A stretch of DNA of 64,000 nt, from positions 124,001-188,000 of the forward strand of contig NZ_CP032382.1 of assembly GCF_003589925.1 (NCBI RefSeq). The letters are read 5' to 3'. Both the position numbers and the translations under genes were made by a program. This document shows positions 45,258 to 54,799 of the stretch, piece by piece. This stretch comes from Chryseolinea soli. Lineage in GTDB: Bacteria; Bacteroidota; Bacteroidia; Cytophagales; Cyclobacteriaceae. Positions within the stretch are counted from its first letter, which is position 1. Every line of letters begins with the position of its first letter. A model generated the notes under the pieces. That model did not search any database. It was not told the DNA's origin and saw nothing but the letters and a program-made list of their open reading frames with translations.

Positions 45258-45464
45258 AGAAGTTTAGGTGAAATTATAAACACACAAATTTTACGGAATC
45301 GATTGCAAAATTGATGGACTATACACGGTTAAAACTGGATTATTCTCCTGCTGGGATTCATTGTTGGCACATCAAAGTGGGCTAATCCGCTAAAAAAAGG
45401 GGTTATTTTGAATTTTAAGTCTAACCGTCAAACCTCAAATAAGTAAAATTGTCCAGTCCGGAGC

Positions 45465-45508
45465 GTGCAGGAGCATTCTCTTTCCCGACCACCACTGCAC
45501 GAGAATGC
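45465..45508. promoter_or_regulatory. Crossed inverted repeats, possible pseudoknot or operator
   Basis: Arm A 45465-45470 (GTGCAG) pairs with 45495-45500 (CTGCAC). Arm B 45473-45480 (GCATTCTC) pairs with 45501-45508 (GAGAATGC). The order A-B-A'-B' is that of an H-type pseudoknot. It lies about 100 bp before the alpha-galactosidase start. No known riboswitch motif is recognised. Confidence 0.25.
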
Positions 45509-45580
45509 GGAGTTGAGCCGATCATAATAAAATCCATGAAAAAGACCGGATTCTCCATTCAAACGGTTGCGGCATTGGCA

Positions 45581-45588
45581 TACTTTTG
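45581..45588 (+). promoter_or_regulatory. Possible Bacteroidota -7 box before GH36 gene
   Basis: TACTTTTG matches the TAnnTTTG consensus 17 bp before the ATG at 45606. No good -33 TTTG box lies at the right distance, so the element may need an activator. Confidence 0.3.
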
Positions 45589-45605
45589 CTGAAATCACAT
45601 CCCCC

Positions 45606-47795
45606 ATGATGAACCCAAAAAGGAATTTAAGTCTCGCATTTTTCTTATTCGCGGCGGTGGCGACAGCCCTGGCACAAATCGAATCAGAAGCCATTGTCAT
45701 TCAAACCGCCCACACGAGCCTGGTCTTCCAGGTGAACAAAGAGGGGACCCTCGTACAATCGTATTTCGGAAAAAGACTGCCCGCCGATCAAATCAAAAAC
45801 ATCCAGATCACCCCACAAGAAGCGTACTCCACCTACGGCAAAGCCTTTGTCTTTGAACCTGCTTTTCAGGCGGTGCATGCCGACGGCAACCTCACTACCG
45901 AACTGAAGTACGTTAAAAAGGAAATCAGCACGCTGGATAAAAACACCACGCTCACCCGAATCCAACTGAAGGATGCATTCTATGATCTGACGGTTCTCCT
46001 TTGTATAAAAGCCTACGCAGCCGAAGACATCGTGGAGCAATGGACCGAGATCACGCACGGTGAAAAGAAAGACATCACACTGAACGATTTTGCTTCGTCA
46101 CAACTTTCCGTCAAAGCTTCGTCCTATTGGCTTACCAGTTTTTATGGCGGCTGGGCTTCGGAGATGAACATGAACGAAGAAAAGCTTTCCGAGGGTCGCA
46201 AAGTCCTCGAATCGAAACTTGGCGTTCGGTCCAACCAATTCTCGCATCCTTGTTTTTTATTGGGTATTGAAGGAGCAGCCACCGAAACCGAGGGGAATGT
46301 GATCGGTGGCACGTTGGCGTGGCCGGGAAGCTGGCGGTTATCGTTTGAGGTTGATCCAACAAAAAATTTGCGCATCCTCTCCGGCATTAACCCCTTTGCT
46401 TCACCATACACTTTGAAACCCAAGGAAGTATTCAAAACTCCGGGTATGCTTTTCACCTTTAGCGATGCCGGGAAAGGCGAGATCTCGCGGCGCTTTCACG
46501 CGTGGGCACGAACCTATGGCATGTATAAGAGCGAAAGACCGCACATGACACTGCTGAACAACTGGGAGGCTACCTACTTTGATTTCAACGAAACGGTATT
46601 GAAGCAGATCATCGCCGATGGCGCCGACATGGGCTTTGACCTGTTCCTGCTCGACGATGGATGGTTCGCCAACAAATACCCCCGGAACAACGACGATGCT
46701 GGGCTGGGTGATTGGGATGTGAACATCAAGAAATTGCCACACGGCATCGGCGAATTGGTTACCGCCGCCGAAGCGAAGAAAATCAAATTCGGGATCTGGA
46801 TCGAACCCGAAATGGTCAACCCCAAAAGTGAGTTGTACGAGAAACATCCGGACTGGGTGATCACGGCTCCACACCGTCCGCTAGACCCCAGCCGAAACCA
46901 ACTCGTGCTGGACCTCTCCAATCCTAAAGTGCAAGATCACGTCTTTTCGGTCGTCGACAGGATATTGACTGAAAATCCCCATGTGGCCTACATGAAGTGG
47001 GATTGCAACCGCTACATGACCAACGTCGGGTCGTCGTATCTGCCGCCGGAGAAACAATCGCACCTGTTCATTCAATATACTCAAGGGCTGCTGGACGTTT
47101 TGAAACGCGTGCGGCAAAAGTATCCCGAGGTTGTGCTTATGGCGTGTTCCGGTGGTGGCGCCCGAATGGACTATGCGACCCTGCCTTTCTTTGACGAGTA
47201 CTGGATCAGCGACAATACCGACGCCCTCGACCGCATCTTCATTCAGTGGGGAACGAGCTACTTCTTCCCTCCCATCGGGTTGGCCAGCCATGTGTCGGTG
47301 GTTCCAAACCACATTACAAAGCGTATCACGCCGTTGAAGTTCAGATTCGACGTTGCCATGTCGGCAAAGCTCGGAATGGATCTGCAACCGAAAGACATGA
47401 GCCCGGAAGAAAAAGAGTTCTCCCAGAACGCCATTCAAATCTACAAAGGCATCAAACACATTGTCCAATTTGGGGATCTGTACCGATTGTTATCGCCCTA
47501 TGAAAGCAACCGGGTCGCTTTGCAATACGTGACGCCCGATAAAAAGGAAGCACTTGTTTTTTCTTACCTCAAGAAAAAAGAAATCATGGGCGACGACCAG
47601 GTCTTGTACCTGCAGGGTCTTGATCCCAACCTGGAATATACGTTCATGGAAGTCAATAAAGCACCAGGCAAAACATCACACGCCACGGGTTTGGAAGGAA
47701 AAAAATTTACGGGAGCGTTTTTGATGACCTATGGCGCACGCTACCTCATGTCGGAAGAATTTGAAAGCATCGTATTTCAACTCTCGTCAAAATGA
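45606..47795 (+). CDS. Alpha-galactosidase, GH36 family, exported
   Basis: The 729-residue product has a signal peptide (LSLAFFLFAAVATALAQ) and hydrolyses terminal alpha-galactosides, probably in the periplasm. GH36 features are a beta-sandwich N-terminal domain, a TIM barrel with DDGWFANKYPRNND, then the nucleophile Asp466 in MKWDCNRYM and the acid/base Asp536 in WISDNTDALDR. The 70-residue spacing equals that of characterised GH36 enzymes. Two ATGs lie at 45606 and 45609. The stop overlaps the mutarotase start (ATGA). It is divergent from the SusCD operon and thus probably supplies galactose from imported raffinose-type sugars. Confidence 0.93.
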   Translation: MMNPKRNLSLAFFLFAAVATALAQIESEAIVIQTAHTSLVFQVNKEGTLVQSYFGKRLPADQIKNIQITPQEAYSTYGKAFVFEPAFQAVHADGNLTTELKYVKKEISTLDKNTTLTRIQLKDAFYDLTVLLCIKAYAAEDIVEQWTEITHGEKKDITLNDFASSQLSVKASSYWLTSFYGGWASEMNMNEEKLSEGRKVLESKLGVRSNQFSHPCFLLGIEGAATETEGNVIGGTLAWPGSWRLSFEVDPTKNLRILSGINPFASPYTLKPKEVFKTPGMLFTFSDAGKGEISRRFHAWARTYGMYKSERPHMTLLNNWEATYFDFNETVLKQIIADGADMGFDLFLLDDGWFANKYPRNNDDAGLGDWDVNIKKLPHGIGELVTAAEAKKIKFGIWIEPEMVNPKSELYEKHPDWVITAPHRPLDPSRNQLVLDLSNPKVQDHVFSVVDRILTENPHVAYMKWDCNRYMTNVGSSYLPPEKQSHLFIQYTQGLLDVLKRVRQKYPEVVLMACSGGGARMDYATLPFFDEYWISDNTDALDRIFIQWGTSYFFPPIGLASHVSVVPNHITKRITPLKFRFDVAMSAKLGMDLQPKDMSPEEKEFSQNAIQIYKGIKHIVQFGDLYRLLSPYESNRVALQYVTPDKKEALVFSYLKKKEIMGDDQVLYLQGLDPNLEYTFMEVNKAPGKTSHATGLEGKKFTGAFLMTYGARYLMSEEFESIVFQLSSK

Positions 47796-48859
47796 CATCG
47801 GATTCTCCACGCATGAGTGATCTAAAAAAAAATCGGATCTCCTACAAACCCTGGGGAACGCACGATGACAAAAGCGTTTTCCTTTTCAGGCTGGAAAGTG
47901 CCAGCGGTGCATTTGTTGAAATTACAAACTACGGTGCCACGGTGGTTTCGATTGTTGTTCCAGACCGGAACGGGAAGTTGGAGAATGTCGTGATCGGCTT
48001 TCCCTCCTTGGAGGGTTATGTGGACGACCGGTGTTATATCGGCTCTACCATCGGGCGCTATGCCAACCGGATCGGCGGTGCCGCTTTCACACTCGATGGA
48101 GTGGTGTATGACCTGGATAAAAACGACAATCAAAACAACAATCACGGCGGTCTCAGCGGCTTTCATGCAAAGGTGTTTGATTTTCAGATGGGCACCGATT
48201 CCCTTTCGCTTTCGTTGACCAGCGCCGATGGCGAAGGGGGTTTTCCCGGGCGGGTCGATTTCCGGGTCACGTATTCCTGGAGCGATGATCATGAACTGGG
48301 CATCCGGTTCAATGCCACGTCGGATAAGAAGACGGTGCTCAACTTTACCAATCATGCCTACTTCAACTTGGCGCCCGGTCATGGCGACATCCTCGAACAT
48401 GAACTTACCCTTCATGCCGATAAAATGCTGGAGACCGACCGCTACTATATTCCAACCGGTGTTATCGCTCATGTCGCGGGAGAAGATTTCCATCAAACCC
48501 GCATCCGCAACCGGGTGAAGTTTTCCGGGCCATCCCAAACCGGCGTGAATCGCTATTTCCTCTTGAAGAATGATGGCCAAACCGGCATGCGACGCGCGGG
48601 CCTATTAAAGGAGAACTCTTCCGGCAGGAGTCTCGAGATCTTTACCACCTATCCCGGCGTTCAACTTTACACGGGCGACTACCTGGACTCAAAACACCTC
48701 AGCAGTCGGTTCAAGCAAATCCATCCGTTTGATGGTTTATGTCTGGAATGCCAGCACTATCCCGACGCCCCCAATCACGACAATTTTCCCAGTACAATCC
48801 TCGAGCCCGGACAGACTTACGACGAGAGGATTGTCTACAAGTTTGGCATCAGGGCGTAG
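47792..48859 (+). CDS. galM: Galactose mutarotase (aldose 1-epimerase)
   Basis: The 355-residue cytosolic enzyme interconverts alpha- and beta-galactose before galactokinase. Characteristic parts are ITNYGATVVSIVVPDRNG, GSTIGRYANRIGGAAFTLDG, NHGGLSGFHAKVFD, TNHAYFNLAPGHGDILEHEL with the catalytic His, and a late GLCLECQHYPDAPNHDNFP with the catalytic Glu region. It is coupled to the alpha-galactosidase gene by a 4-bp overlap, consistent with successive steps on galactose. ATG 47813 is an alternative start. Confidence 0.93.
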   Translation: MTSDSPRMSDLKKNRISYKPWGTHDDKSVFLFRLESASGAFVEITNYGATVVSIVVPDRNGKLENVVIGFPSLEGYVDDRCYIGSTIGRYANRIGGAAFTLDGVVYDLDKNDNQNNNHGGLSGFHAKVFDFQMGTDSLSLSLTSADGEGGFPGRVDFRVTYSWSDDHELGIRFNATSDKKTVLNFTNHAYFNLAPGHGDILEHELTLHADKMLETDRYYIPTGVIAHVAGEDFHQTRIRNRVKFSGPSQTGVNRYFLLKNDGQTGMRRAGLLKENSSGRSLEIFTTYPGVQLYTGDYLDSKHLSSRFKQIHPFDGLCLECQHYPDAPNHDNFPSTILEPGQTYDERIVYKFGIRA

Positions 48860-48881
48860 ACCGATTTCAAAAAATATTGTA

Positions 48882-48896
48882 CGGCAATCAATGCCG
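48882..48896 (-). terminator. Weak hairpin at the end of the sugar symporter gene
   Basis: CGGCA and TGCCG form a 5-bp stem with a 5-base loop that covers the symporter stop. On the minus strand it is followed by an AT-rich stretch with six Ts. It may terminate the convergent transcripts but is short. Confidence 0.3.
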
Positions 48897-50213
48897 CATC
48901 ATTTCCATTTCAAATTGTTCGAGCGTTTTTCCTTTTGTTTCAGGAACAAACTTCAAAAGGATAAAAAAGTAGATAAGGCAAACAGAAGAGAACAGGAAGA
49001 ATGTCTGCGGAGCATCCAGGCGATCGATGAGCACCGGGAACCCGTAGGCCAGCGAAAAGCAAGCAACCCAAAGCATACCGGTGGCGATAGAGACGGCTCG
49101 CGTCCGGACCTTGGTGGGGAAAATTTCGGAGATCAGCACCCACGTCACCGGCGCCAGTGTGGCGGCATAGGTGGCGATGAAGGCCAACACAAAGAACGAA
49201 AGTAAGTATCCATCCAGTAGCTTATAGTGGAAGCAAATGCCTACCAGGAACAGCCACAATGCCATGAGGAAGGAACCTGCCAACATCAGTTTTTTCCTGC
49301 CCAACTTGTCCACTAACATCATGGCCACCACGGTGAAAATTAAATTAATGGCACCGATCATGATTTGTTGAAACAATTGATCCTTCACGTTCATCCCGGC
49401 CTTTTCAAAAATGATCGGTGCGTAAAAAAAGACAGCGTTTGCTCCAGAAATTTGTTGAAAGACAGCGAGTGTGATCCCGAGCAAGACAATAAACGCAATG
49501 CCAGGGGCCAACAAGTCCGAAAATTTTCCTTTCACTTCCCGCTGCATACGCGATTGAATGAGCGTCACTTCTTCCGTGGTGTCTCCACCGGAAATCTTTG
49601 CCAAAATGGTCTTTGCCTTCTCGATATGACCTTTGCTCACCAGCCACCGCGGGCTTTCCGGAACCATAAAAACAAACACAAAAAACAGCAAGGAAGGAAT
49701 GGCTCCCGAGGCAAACATCCATCGCCAGTTGTTTTCGACGTCGGCCAGAATATAATTGGAGAAGTAGGCCAGCAAAATGCCCAAAACAATAGTGAGTTGA
49801 TTGATGGAAACCATCCGACCGCGGATGGCGGCGGGACTTACTTCGGCGATATACACCGGCGAAAGCATCGAAGCCGCGCCCACGCCAATGCCGGCAATGA
49901 TTCGCCATACAATCAGAGCCGAGTGCGTGGAAGACCAGCCCATAAAGATGGAGGATACCATAAAGATGCCCGCGGCAATGATGAGGGGAAGCTTGCGACC
50001 GAAACGCTCGGCAAAGGGCCCCGTTAACAAAGTTCCAATGATGCAGCCCACATACAACGAACTGCCGGTCCACCCCAACTGCGCTTTGCTCAAATGATAG
50101 TACGGTTCAATAAAGGGAATCGTACCTGAAAAAATAGCGATGTCAAATCCAAAAAGGAGACCTCCGAACGCTGCGACGGAGCTGATAAGAAAAACATACG
50201 ATCTCTGAGCCAT
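48888..50213 (-). CDS. Sugar/H+ symporter, MFS sugar porter family
   Basis: The 441-residue protein has twelve membrane segments. Family signatures are GFDIAIFSGTIPF in helix 1, FAERFGRKLPL between helices 2 and 3, PESPRWLV before the central loop, DKLGRKKLML in the second half, and PETKGKTLEQFE at the end. ATG 50213 (MAQRSYVF) is chosen; upstream residues MYRYRF would be unusual. It likely imports galactose or a related hexose released by the alpha-galactosidase. It is convergent with the mutarotase gene. Confidence 0.92.
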   Translation of the reverse strand: MAQRSYVFLISSVAAFGGLLFGFDIAIFSGTIPFIEPYYHLSKAQLGWTGSSLYVGCIIGTLLTGPFAERFGRKLPLIIAAGIFMVSSIFMGWSSTHSALIVWRIIAGIGVGAASMLSPVYIAEVSPAAIRGRMVSINQLTIVLGILLAYFSNYILADVENNWRWMFASGAIPSLLFFVFVFMVPESPRWLVSKGHIEKAKTILAKISGGDTTEEVTLIQSRMQREVKGKFSDLLAPGIAFIVLLGITLAVFQQISGANAVFFYAPIIFEKAGMNVKDQLFQQIMIGAINLIFTVVAMMLVDKLGRKKLMLAGSFLMALWLFLVGICFHYKLLDGYLLSFFVLAFIATYAATLAPVTWVLISEIFPTKVRTRAVSIATGMLWVACFSLAYGFPVLIDRLDAPQTFFLFSSVCLIYFFILLKFVPETKGKTLEQFEMEMMRH

Positions 50214-50321
50214 AAACCTGTATCTATACAAAACAAAGGTGCTGTAAAATGAAAATTCAGAAATGGAGAATCGACTGAAAAGAATGGACTATTCCGTTTT
50301 CGGAAAGCGCTGGCTGTATCC

Positions 50322-51233
50322 TCAGCGTTTTTTATGGCGATACTCCACCGGCGACAGCCCCATCACTTTCGTGAACAACCGCGAGAAATAGTAGGGATCT
50401 TCAATGCCCAATTTAGAGGAGATCTCGTTGATACGCAGGGAGGTGAACTGAAGGTACTGACAAGCATGCTGGATCTTTAAATGATTAAAATAAATAATGG
50501 GCGAATAGCCGGTCTTGCGTTTGAAAATGTTGGAGTAATGTGACAGGGAAAGATTGACCGACGCCGCAAGCGCCTCCAGCTTGATGGGCGTGTCGAGGTG
50601 ATCTTGCATGTATTCTATGGAGAGGTCCACCACATCCTTCTCCACCGCATGCTGGGCCGACGCGAACTTATCGGAGAAGGTTAGCGTCGTTAAGAAATAT
50701 TGAAAGCTAGTGCTGGCGAAAAACAAGTTGTCCAGGCTATAGCCAGACTCGAGGTTCCGGTAGATCATGTCAAAGATCTTGATCCGCTCTTCCAGGAAGA
50801 TATTATCGTTGACAAAACTTTTGAACTGCTTTGTCAACAAGTTCACAAAATAAGCACTCTGAAGTCCCTTGAAGTGCGCCCAATAGATAGTCCACGGATT
50901 TTTGTCGTCGGCTCCGTATTTGTGGGGCATCTCGGCGGGAATGATCAGGACCTCGTTGGGGTTGATGTTCACATTTCCGGAAGGCAATTCCACCCACCCT
51001 TTTCCTTCCAGGCAATAGATGAGAATGTGCGCCGATATTCCCGAAGGTCGCTCGCGGTAGTGAAACTGGGCCCGCGGGTAAAAGCCAATGTCGGTCAGGT
51101 AGAGACTATTGATGGGCAATGTATAGCCACACACCTCCAATATTTTTTTGGGCAGGACAATGGCACGTTGTCCTTCAAAACCTTCGCGTTTTCGTATGGC
51201 TTGCATCTTGGCCATAAAAATAGAATAATCCAT
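50322..51233 (-). CDS. AraC family transcriptional regulator, sugar-responsive type
   Basis: The 303-residue protein has an N-terminal cupin-like sensor (HILIYCLEGKGWVELPSGNVNINPNEVLIIPAEMPHKYGAD, about 65-110) and a C-terminal double helix-turn-helix (LEALAASVNLSLSHYSNIFKRKTGYSPIIYFNHLKIQHA, then INEISSKLGIEDPYYFSRLFTKVMGLSPVEYRHKK). ATG 51233 is used; a TTG lies one codon earlier. It is divergent from the DUF5107-TPR gene and next to the symporter, so it is the likely controller of this sugar locus. The effector is unknown, though an oligosaccharide or galactose is expected. Confidence 0.92.
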   Translation of the reverse strand: MDYSIFMAKMQAIRKREGFEGQRAIVLPKKILEVCGYTLPINSLYLTDIGFYPRAQFHYRERPSGISAHILIYCLEGKGWVELPSGNVNINPNEVLIIPAEMPHKYGADDKNPWTIYWAHFKGLQSAYFVNLLTKQFKSFVNDNIFLEERIKIFDMIYRNLESGYSLDNLFFASTSFQYFLTTLTFSDKFASAQHAVEKDVVDLSIEYMQDHLDTPIKLEALAASVNLSLSHYSNIFKRKTGYSPIIYFNHLKIQHACQYLQFTSLRINEISSKLGIEDPYYFSRLFTKVMGLSPVEYRHKKR

Positions 51234-51275
51234 CAAAAGAGAAAATTAATCCATTAGCAACAATTTGAAGGCAGG

Positions 51276-51283
51276 TAACTTTG
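51276..51283 (+). promoter_or_regulatory. Possible -7 box for the DUF5107-TPR gene
   Basis: TAACTTTG fits TAnnTTTG 18 bp before the ATG at 51302. The upstream half is weak (no TTTG about 20 bp upstream). The 68-bp gap to the divergent AraC start suggests direct control by that regulator. Confidence 0.35.
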
Positions 51284-51301
51284 CTAAAACATTCGTTAGA
51301 A

Positions 51302-54300
51302 ATGAAAAGCAAAAGCACTGTTGTGGTTTGGGAGGAGAAGGTCTCGATTCCGACCTATGGTATCGGAAAACCAGAAAAAAATCCAATTTTCTCCGAAAAG
51401 CGTGTTTATCAGGGAAGCAGCGGTGTCGTCTATCCCAATCCTGTCATTGAAAAGATACTCGACGAAAAGACGGACAAACGCTATCACGCCGTCTTCCTCG
51501 AAAATCCATACATCAAAATCATGATCCTTCCCGAGATCGGGGGAAGAGTGCAGATGGCGTATGACAAAATAAGACAGCGGCATTTCGTTTACTACAACCA
51601 GGTGATCAAACCAGCGTTGGTGGGTCTGACAGGGCCTTGGATCTCCGGTGGAATTGAATTCAACTGGCCACAACACCACCGCCCCAGCACGTTCGATCCC
51701 ATCGACTTCACCATCGAAGAACATGACGACGGAAGCAAAACCATTTGGGTGAGTGAAGTAGAAAAAATGTTTCACACCAAAGGGATGGCAGGGTTCAGAC
51801 TTTACCCCGATAAAGATTACTTAGAGATCAACGTGAAGCTCTATAACCGGACACCGTTTCCCCAGACTTTTCTCTGGTGGGCCAACCCCGCCCTGAAAGT
51901 GAACGACGACTATCAATCTGTATTTCCACCGGACGTGCGGGCTGTCTTTGATCATGGAAGAAGAGATGTCTCCGAATTCCCGATTGCCCGAGGTGAGTAT
52001 TATAAGGTTGATTATTCCGCCGGGGTAGACATCTCGCGCTATAAAAATATTCCTGTGCCCACATCTTACATGGCACAACAGTCCAACTACGATTTTGTAG
52101 GAGGCTATGAGCACGACACCCACGCCGGAATTTTACACGTGGCCAATCACCACGTGTCTCCCGGAAAAAAACAATGGACCTGGGGCAATGGCGAGTTCGG
52201 CTTTGCGTGGGATCGCAACCTGACCGATGAAGACGGGCCTTATGTTGAAATTATGACCGGTGTCTTCACCGACAATCAACCCGATTTCTCCTGGATACTC
52301 CCCGACGAGGAGCGAGCGTTCACACAATACTTCATGCCGTATAGTGAATTGGGCGTAGTCAAAAATGCCACCCGGGACGCACTCGTCAATGTGGAAGTTC
52401 AAGGTGATCACGTCAATCTTAAATTCTACGCCACGGCTGCTTATGAAAAAGCGTTGGTGACCCTGCGAACCGATACGACGGAGCTTTATACCGAAGTGAT
52501 CGACATTTCGCCTGAACGACCGTATCAACATCATGTTCTTCTACCCCACCCGGTTGCCACAGAAGACCTCATCGCTTCCCTGCGCGATGCATCGGGTAAA
52601 GTGTTGGTGCACTATCGATCCGAAAAGGAAATTTCAAAACCGATTCCCGAACCGGCGAAGGCTGCTGCTGATCCGGAACGCATTGCCAGCATCGAAGAAC
52701 TTTTTTTAACGGGTCTTCACATCGAGCAATATCGTCATGCCACGTTCCTGGCGACAGACTATTACCTGGAAGCCCTGCGCCGCGAACCAACGGATATCCG
52801 TAACAACCAGGCGATGGGCCTTTGGTTTATGCGGCGGGGACAATTTGTAAAAGCCGAATCACACTTCAGACGCGCCATCGCCACGCTCACCGAACGAAAC
52901 GCCAATCCTTATGATGGCGAACCTTATTTCAACCTGGGCCTTTGTCTTTTTTTCCAGGATCGCCATGAGGAAGCCTATGCCGCCCTTTTTAAGTCGGCCT
53001 GGAATGCACCGGTTCAGGCGGGGGCATATCTTAACCTTGCAAGGATTGCCACGCTAAAGGGAAACTTTGAAGAAGCGCTGGAGTTCATCGACAAATCGCT
53101 GAACCGAAATTACACCAGTCAAACGGCCCGTCATCTGAAGGTAATCATCCTTCGCAAACTCAACCGACTGAAGGATGCACAAGTTCTCATCGATCAATCG
53201 CTGGCGCTCGATAAATTCAACTTTGGAATTTTATTCGAGTCATTCCTCATTTTAAATACATCGACCTCGAATAAAAACGAAAATCCACTCGATGGCTTGA
53301 AGACCTTGGCGCGCGACAATGCGCATACGTACACGGAATATGCCTTCGACTACGCACACGCTGGGCAATACACGGAAGCGATCCAACTCCTGGACGTTTG
53401 CAAGATCGACGACGATGCGTACCCCATGATGGACTATTATAAAGGCTATTTTGCCTCTAAAAATAATAAACCGGCCCTTGCCCATCAGTACTACCAGCAA
53501 GGTGCGCGCCGGAAACCCGACTATTGTTTTCCGAATCGCGTGGAAGATGTGTTGGTACTACAAGAGGTGATGCACGCGAATCCCATCGACTCCAAAGCGC
53601 CGTACTATCTGGGCAATTTCTGGTATGCGCACAAGCAGTACGCGGAGGCGATTCAATGTTGGGAAATCTCTGCAACACTAAATCCTGATTTTCCCACCGT
53701 CAACCGGAACCTGGCGCTTGCCTATCACAACAAACAAAACAATCCCGCCAAGGCGTTGCAATTCTTAGAACGGGCGTTTGCCCTGAATACTCAAGACGCT
53801 CGTGTCTTCATGGAGCTGGATCAGCTTTACAAAAAATTAAACAAGCCACACGAGGAGCGTCTTTCACGACTCGAAGCGCATCTCACTTTGACCGAGGACC
53901 GCGATGATCTCTACCTGGAACGCATCACGTTATACAATCTTTTGAATGATCATGAGAAAGCGTTAAGTCTTTTAGCGTCACGACAGTTTCATCCGTGGGA
54001 AGGAGGCGAAGGCAAAGTGGTTGGACAATATCTTATCTCGAATATTGCTCTGGCAAAAAAATTCCTGGACGGGGGTCAACCCCAAAAAGCTCTGAAACAT
54101 TTGGAAGCCGCCTCGCACTACCCACACTTTCTTGGCGAAGGAAAAATCTACGGCACCCAGGAAAATGACATCAACTATCTCAAGGGTTGCGCCTACGAAG
54201 CCTTGAACGATGTCACGCTCGCAAAAGATTACTTTCAAAAAGCCAGCGTAGGACTGAGCGAGCCCGGCCAAGCCATTTACTACAACGACCAACAACCTGA

Positions 54301-54685
54301 CAAGATCTTTTACCAGGGACTGGCACATAAAAAACTCGGCAATCTGACAAGGGCTGAGCAAATCTTTAATAACCTGATCGCGTTTGGATCTTCGCACATG
54401 GACGACACCATCAAGTTGGATTATTTCGCCGTGTCACTTCCCGATCTGGCTGTGTTCGACCAGGACCTTGATCTACAGAATAAAATTCATTGCCATTATA
54501 TTATGGGACTCGGCTATTTGGGCCTAGGGAAGGATACGTTGGCGCGGGAACATTTTGAAGAGGCATTGAGATATAATCGGAATCACGCAGGGGCGATGGT
54601 TCATAAGGGGATGATTGTTCGGGAATCAGACGGGCGTCAGGAGCCAGGAGCCAGAAGCCAGGAGCCAGTAGTTAGTAGCCAGTAG
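51302..54685 (+). CDS. DUF5107-TPR protein, cytosolic
   Basis: The 1127-residue product has no signal peptide. Residues about 40-410 form the DUF5107 beta-sandwich (VFLENPYIKIMILPEIGGRVQMAYDKI; ISGGIEFNWPQHHRPSTFD). From about 480 to 1115 there are many TPR pairs (MRRGQFVKAESHFRRAIA; LGNFWYAHKQYAEAIQCWE; KKLGNLTRAEQIFNNLI). The domain order is that of the DUF5107/TPR group often linked to sugar loci. The last 17 residues are encoded by a heptamer array and do not look like part of the fold. It is larger than, and domain-related to, the secreted 606-residue protein at 34490. Confidence 0.88.
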   Translation: MKSKSTVVVWEEKVSIPTYGIGKPEKNPIFSEKRVYQGSSGVVYPNPVIEKILDEKTDKRYHAVFLENPYIKIMILPEIGGRVQMAYDKIRQRHFVYYNQVIKPALVGLTGPWISGGIEFNWPQHHRPSTFDPIDFTIEEHDDGSKTIWVSEVEKMFHTKGMAGFRLYPDKDYLEINVKLYNRTPFPQTFLWWANPALKVNDDYQSVFPPDVRAVFDHGRRDVSEFPIARGEYYKVDYSAGVDISRYKNIPVPTSYMAQQSNYDFVGGYEHDTHAGILHVANHHVSPGKKQWTWGNGEFGFAWDRNLTDEDGPYVEIMTGVFTDNQPDFSWILPDEERAFTQYFMPYSELGVVKNATRDALVNVEVQGDHVNLKFYATAAYEKALVTLRTDTTELYTEVIDISPERPYQHHVLLPHPVATEDLIASLRDASGKVLVHYRSEKEISKPIPEPAKAAADPERIASIEELFLTGLHIEQYRHATFLATDYYLEALRREPTDIRNNQAMGLWFMRRGQFVKAESHFRRAIATLTERNANPYDGEPYFNLGLCLFFQDRHEEAYAALFKSAWNAPVQAGAYLNLARIATLKGNFEEALEFIDKSLNRNYTSQTARHLKVIILRKLNRLKDAQVLIDQSLALDKFNFGILFESFLILNTSTSNKNENPLDGLKTLARDNAHTYTEYAFDYAHAGQYTEAIQLLDVCKIDDDAYPMMDYYKGYFASKNNKPALAHQYYQQGARRKPDYCFPNRVEDVLVLQEVMHANPIDSKAPYYLGNFWYAHKQYAEAIQCWEISATLNPDFPTVNRNLALAYHNKQNNPAKALQFLERAFALNTQDARVFMELDQLYKKLNKPHEERLSRLEAHLTLTEDRDDLYLERITLYNLLNDHEKALSLLASRQFHPWEGGEGKVVGQYLISNIALAKKFLDGGQPQKALKHLEAASHYPHFLGEGKIYGTQENDINYLKGCAYEALNDVTLAKDYFQKASVGLSEPGQAIYYNDQQPDKIFYQGLAHKKLGNLTRAEQIFNNLIAFGSSHMDDTIKLDYFAVSLPDLAVFDQDLDLQNKIHCHYIMGLGYLGLGKDTLAREHFEEALRYNRNHAGAMVHKGMIVRESDGRQEPGARSQEPVVSSQ

Positions 54686-54708
54686 CCAGTAGTTAGTATC
54701 CAGTAGTA
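54639..54708 (+). repeat. Heptamer tandem array (STRR-like)
   Basis: Ten consecutive 7-base units run AGGAGCC, AGGAGCC, AGAAGCC, AGGAGCC, AGTAGTT, AGTAGCC, AGTAGCC, AGTAGTT, AGTATCC, AGTAGTA. The array encodes the last residues of the preceding gene and includes its stop TAG at 54683-54685. Slippage in the array could extend or shorten the protein. Such arrays occur in cyanobacteria and Bacteroidota. Confidence 0.85.
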
Positions 54709-54737
54709 CTATTGGATATCGGCTCGTTGTTCCTGAT

Positions 54738-54769
54738 TTTGAATAACCAAGGAAAGTCCTGTATCTTTC
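54738..54769 (+). promoter_or_regulatory. Candidate promoter of the ChrB-AraC gene
   Basis: TTTG at 54738-54741 and TATCTTTC at 54762-54769 (one mismatch to TAnnTTTG) are 20 bp apart, close to the Bacteroidota spacing. The ATG at 54800 follows 30 bp later. Confidence 0.45.
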
Positions 54770-54799
54770 TTGCCCCTAACGATATCGCGGGGTAAGTTT

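Larger units (their letters stand above)
45258..45605. other. Divergent control region between susC-like and GH36 genes
   Basis: This 348-bp region contains no gene that I can support. It carries the possible promoter box at 45581-45588 and a nested set of inverted arms at 45465-45508 in which GTGCAG pairs with CTGCAC and GCATTCTC pairs with GAGAATGC, in the crossed order of a pseudoknot. It presumably binds the sugar-responsive regulator. Confidence 0.5.
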
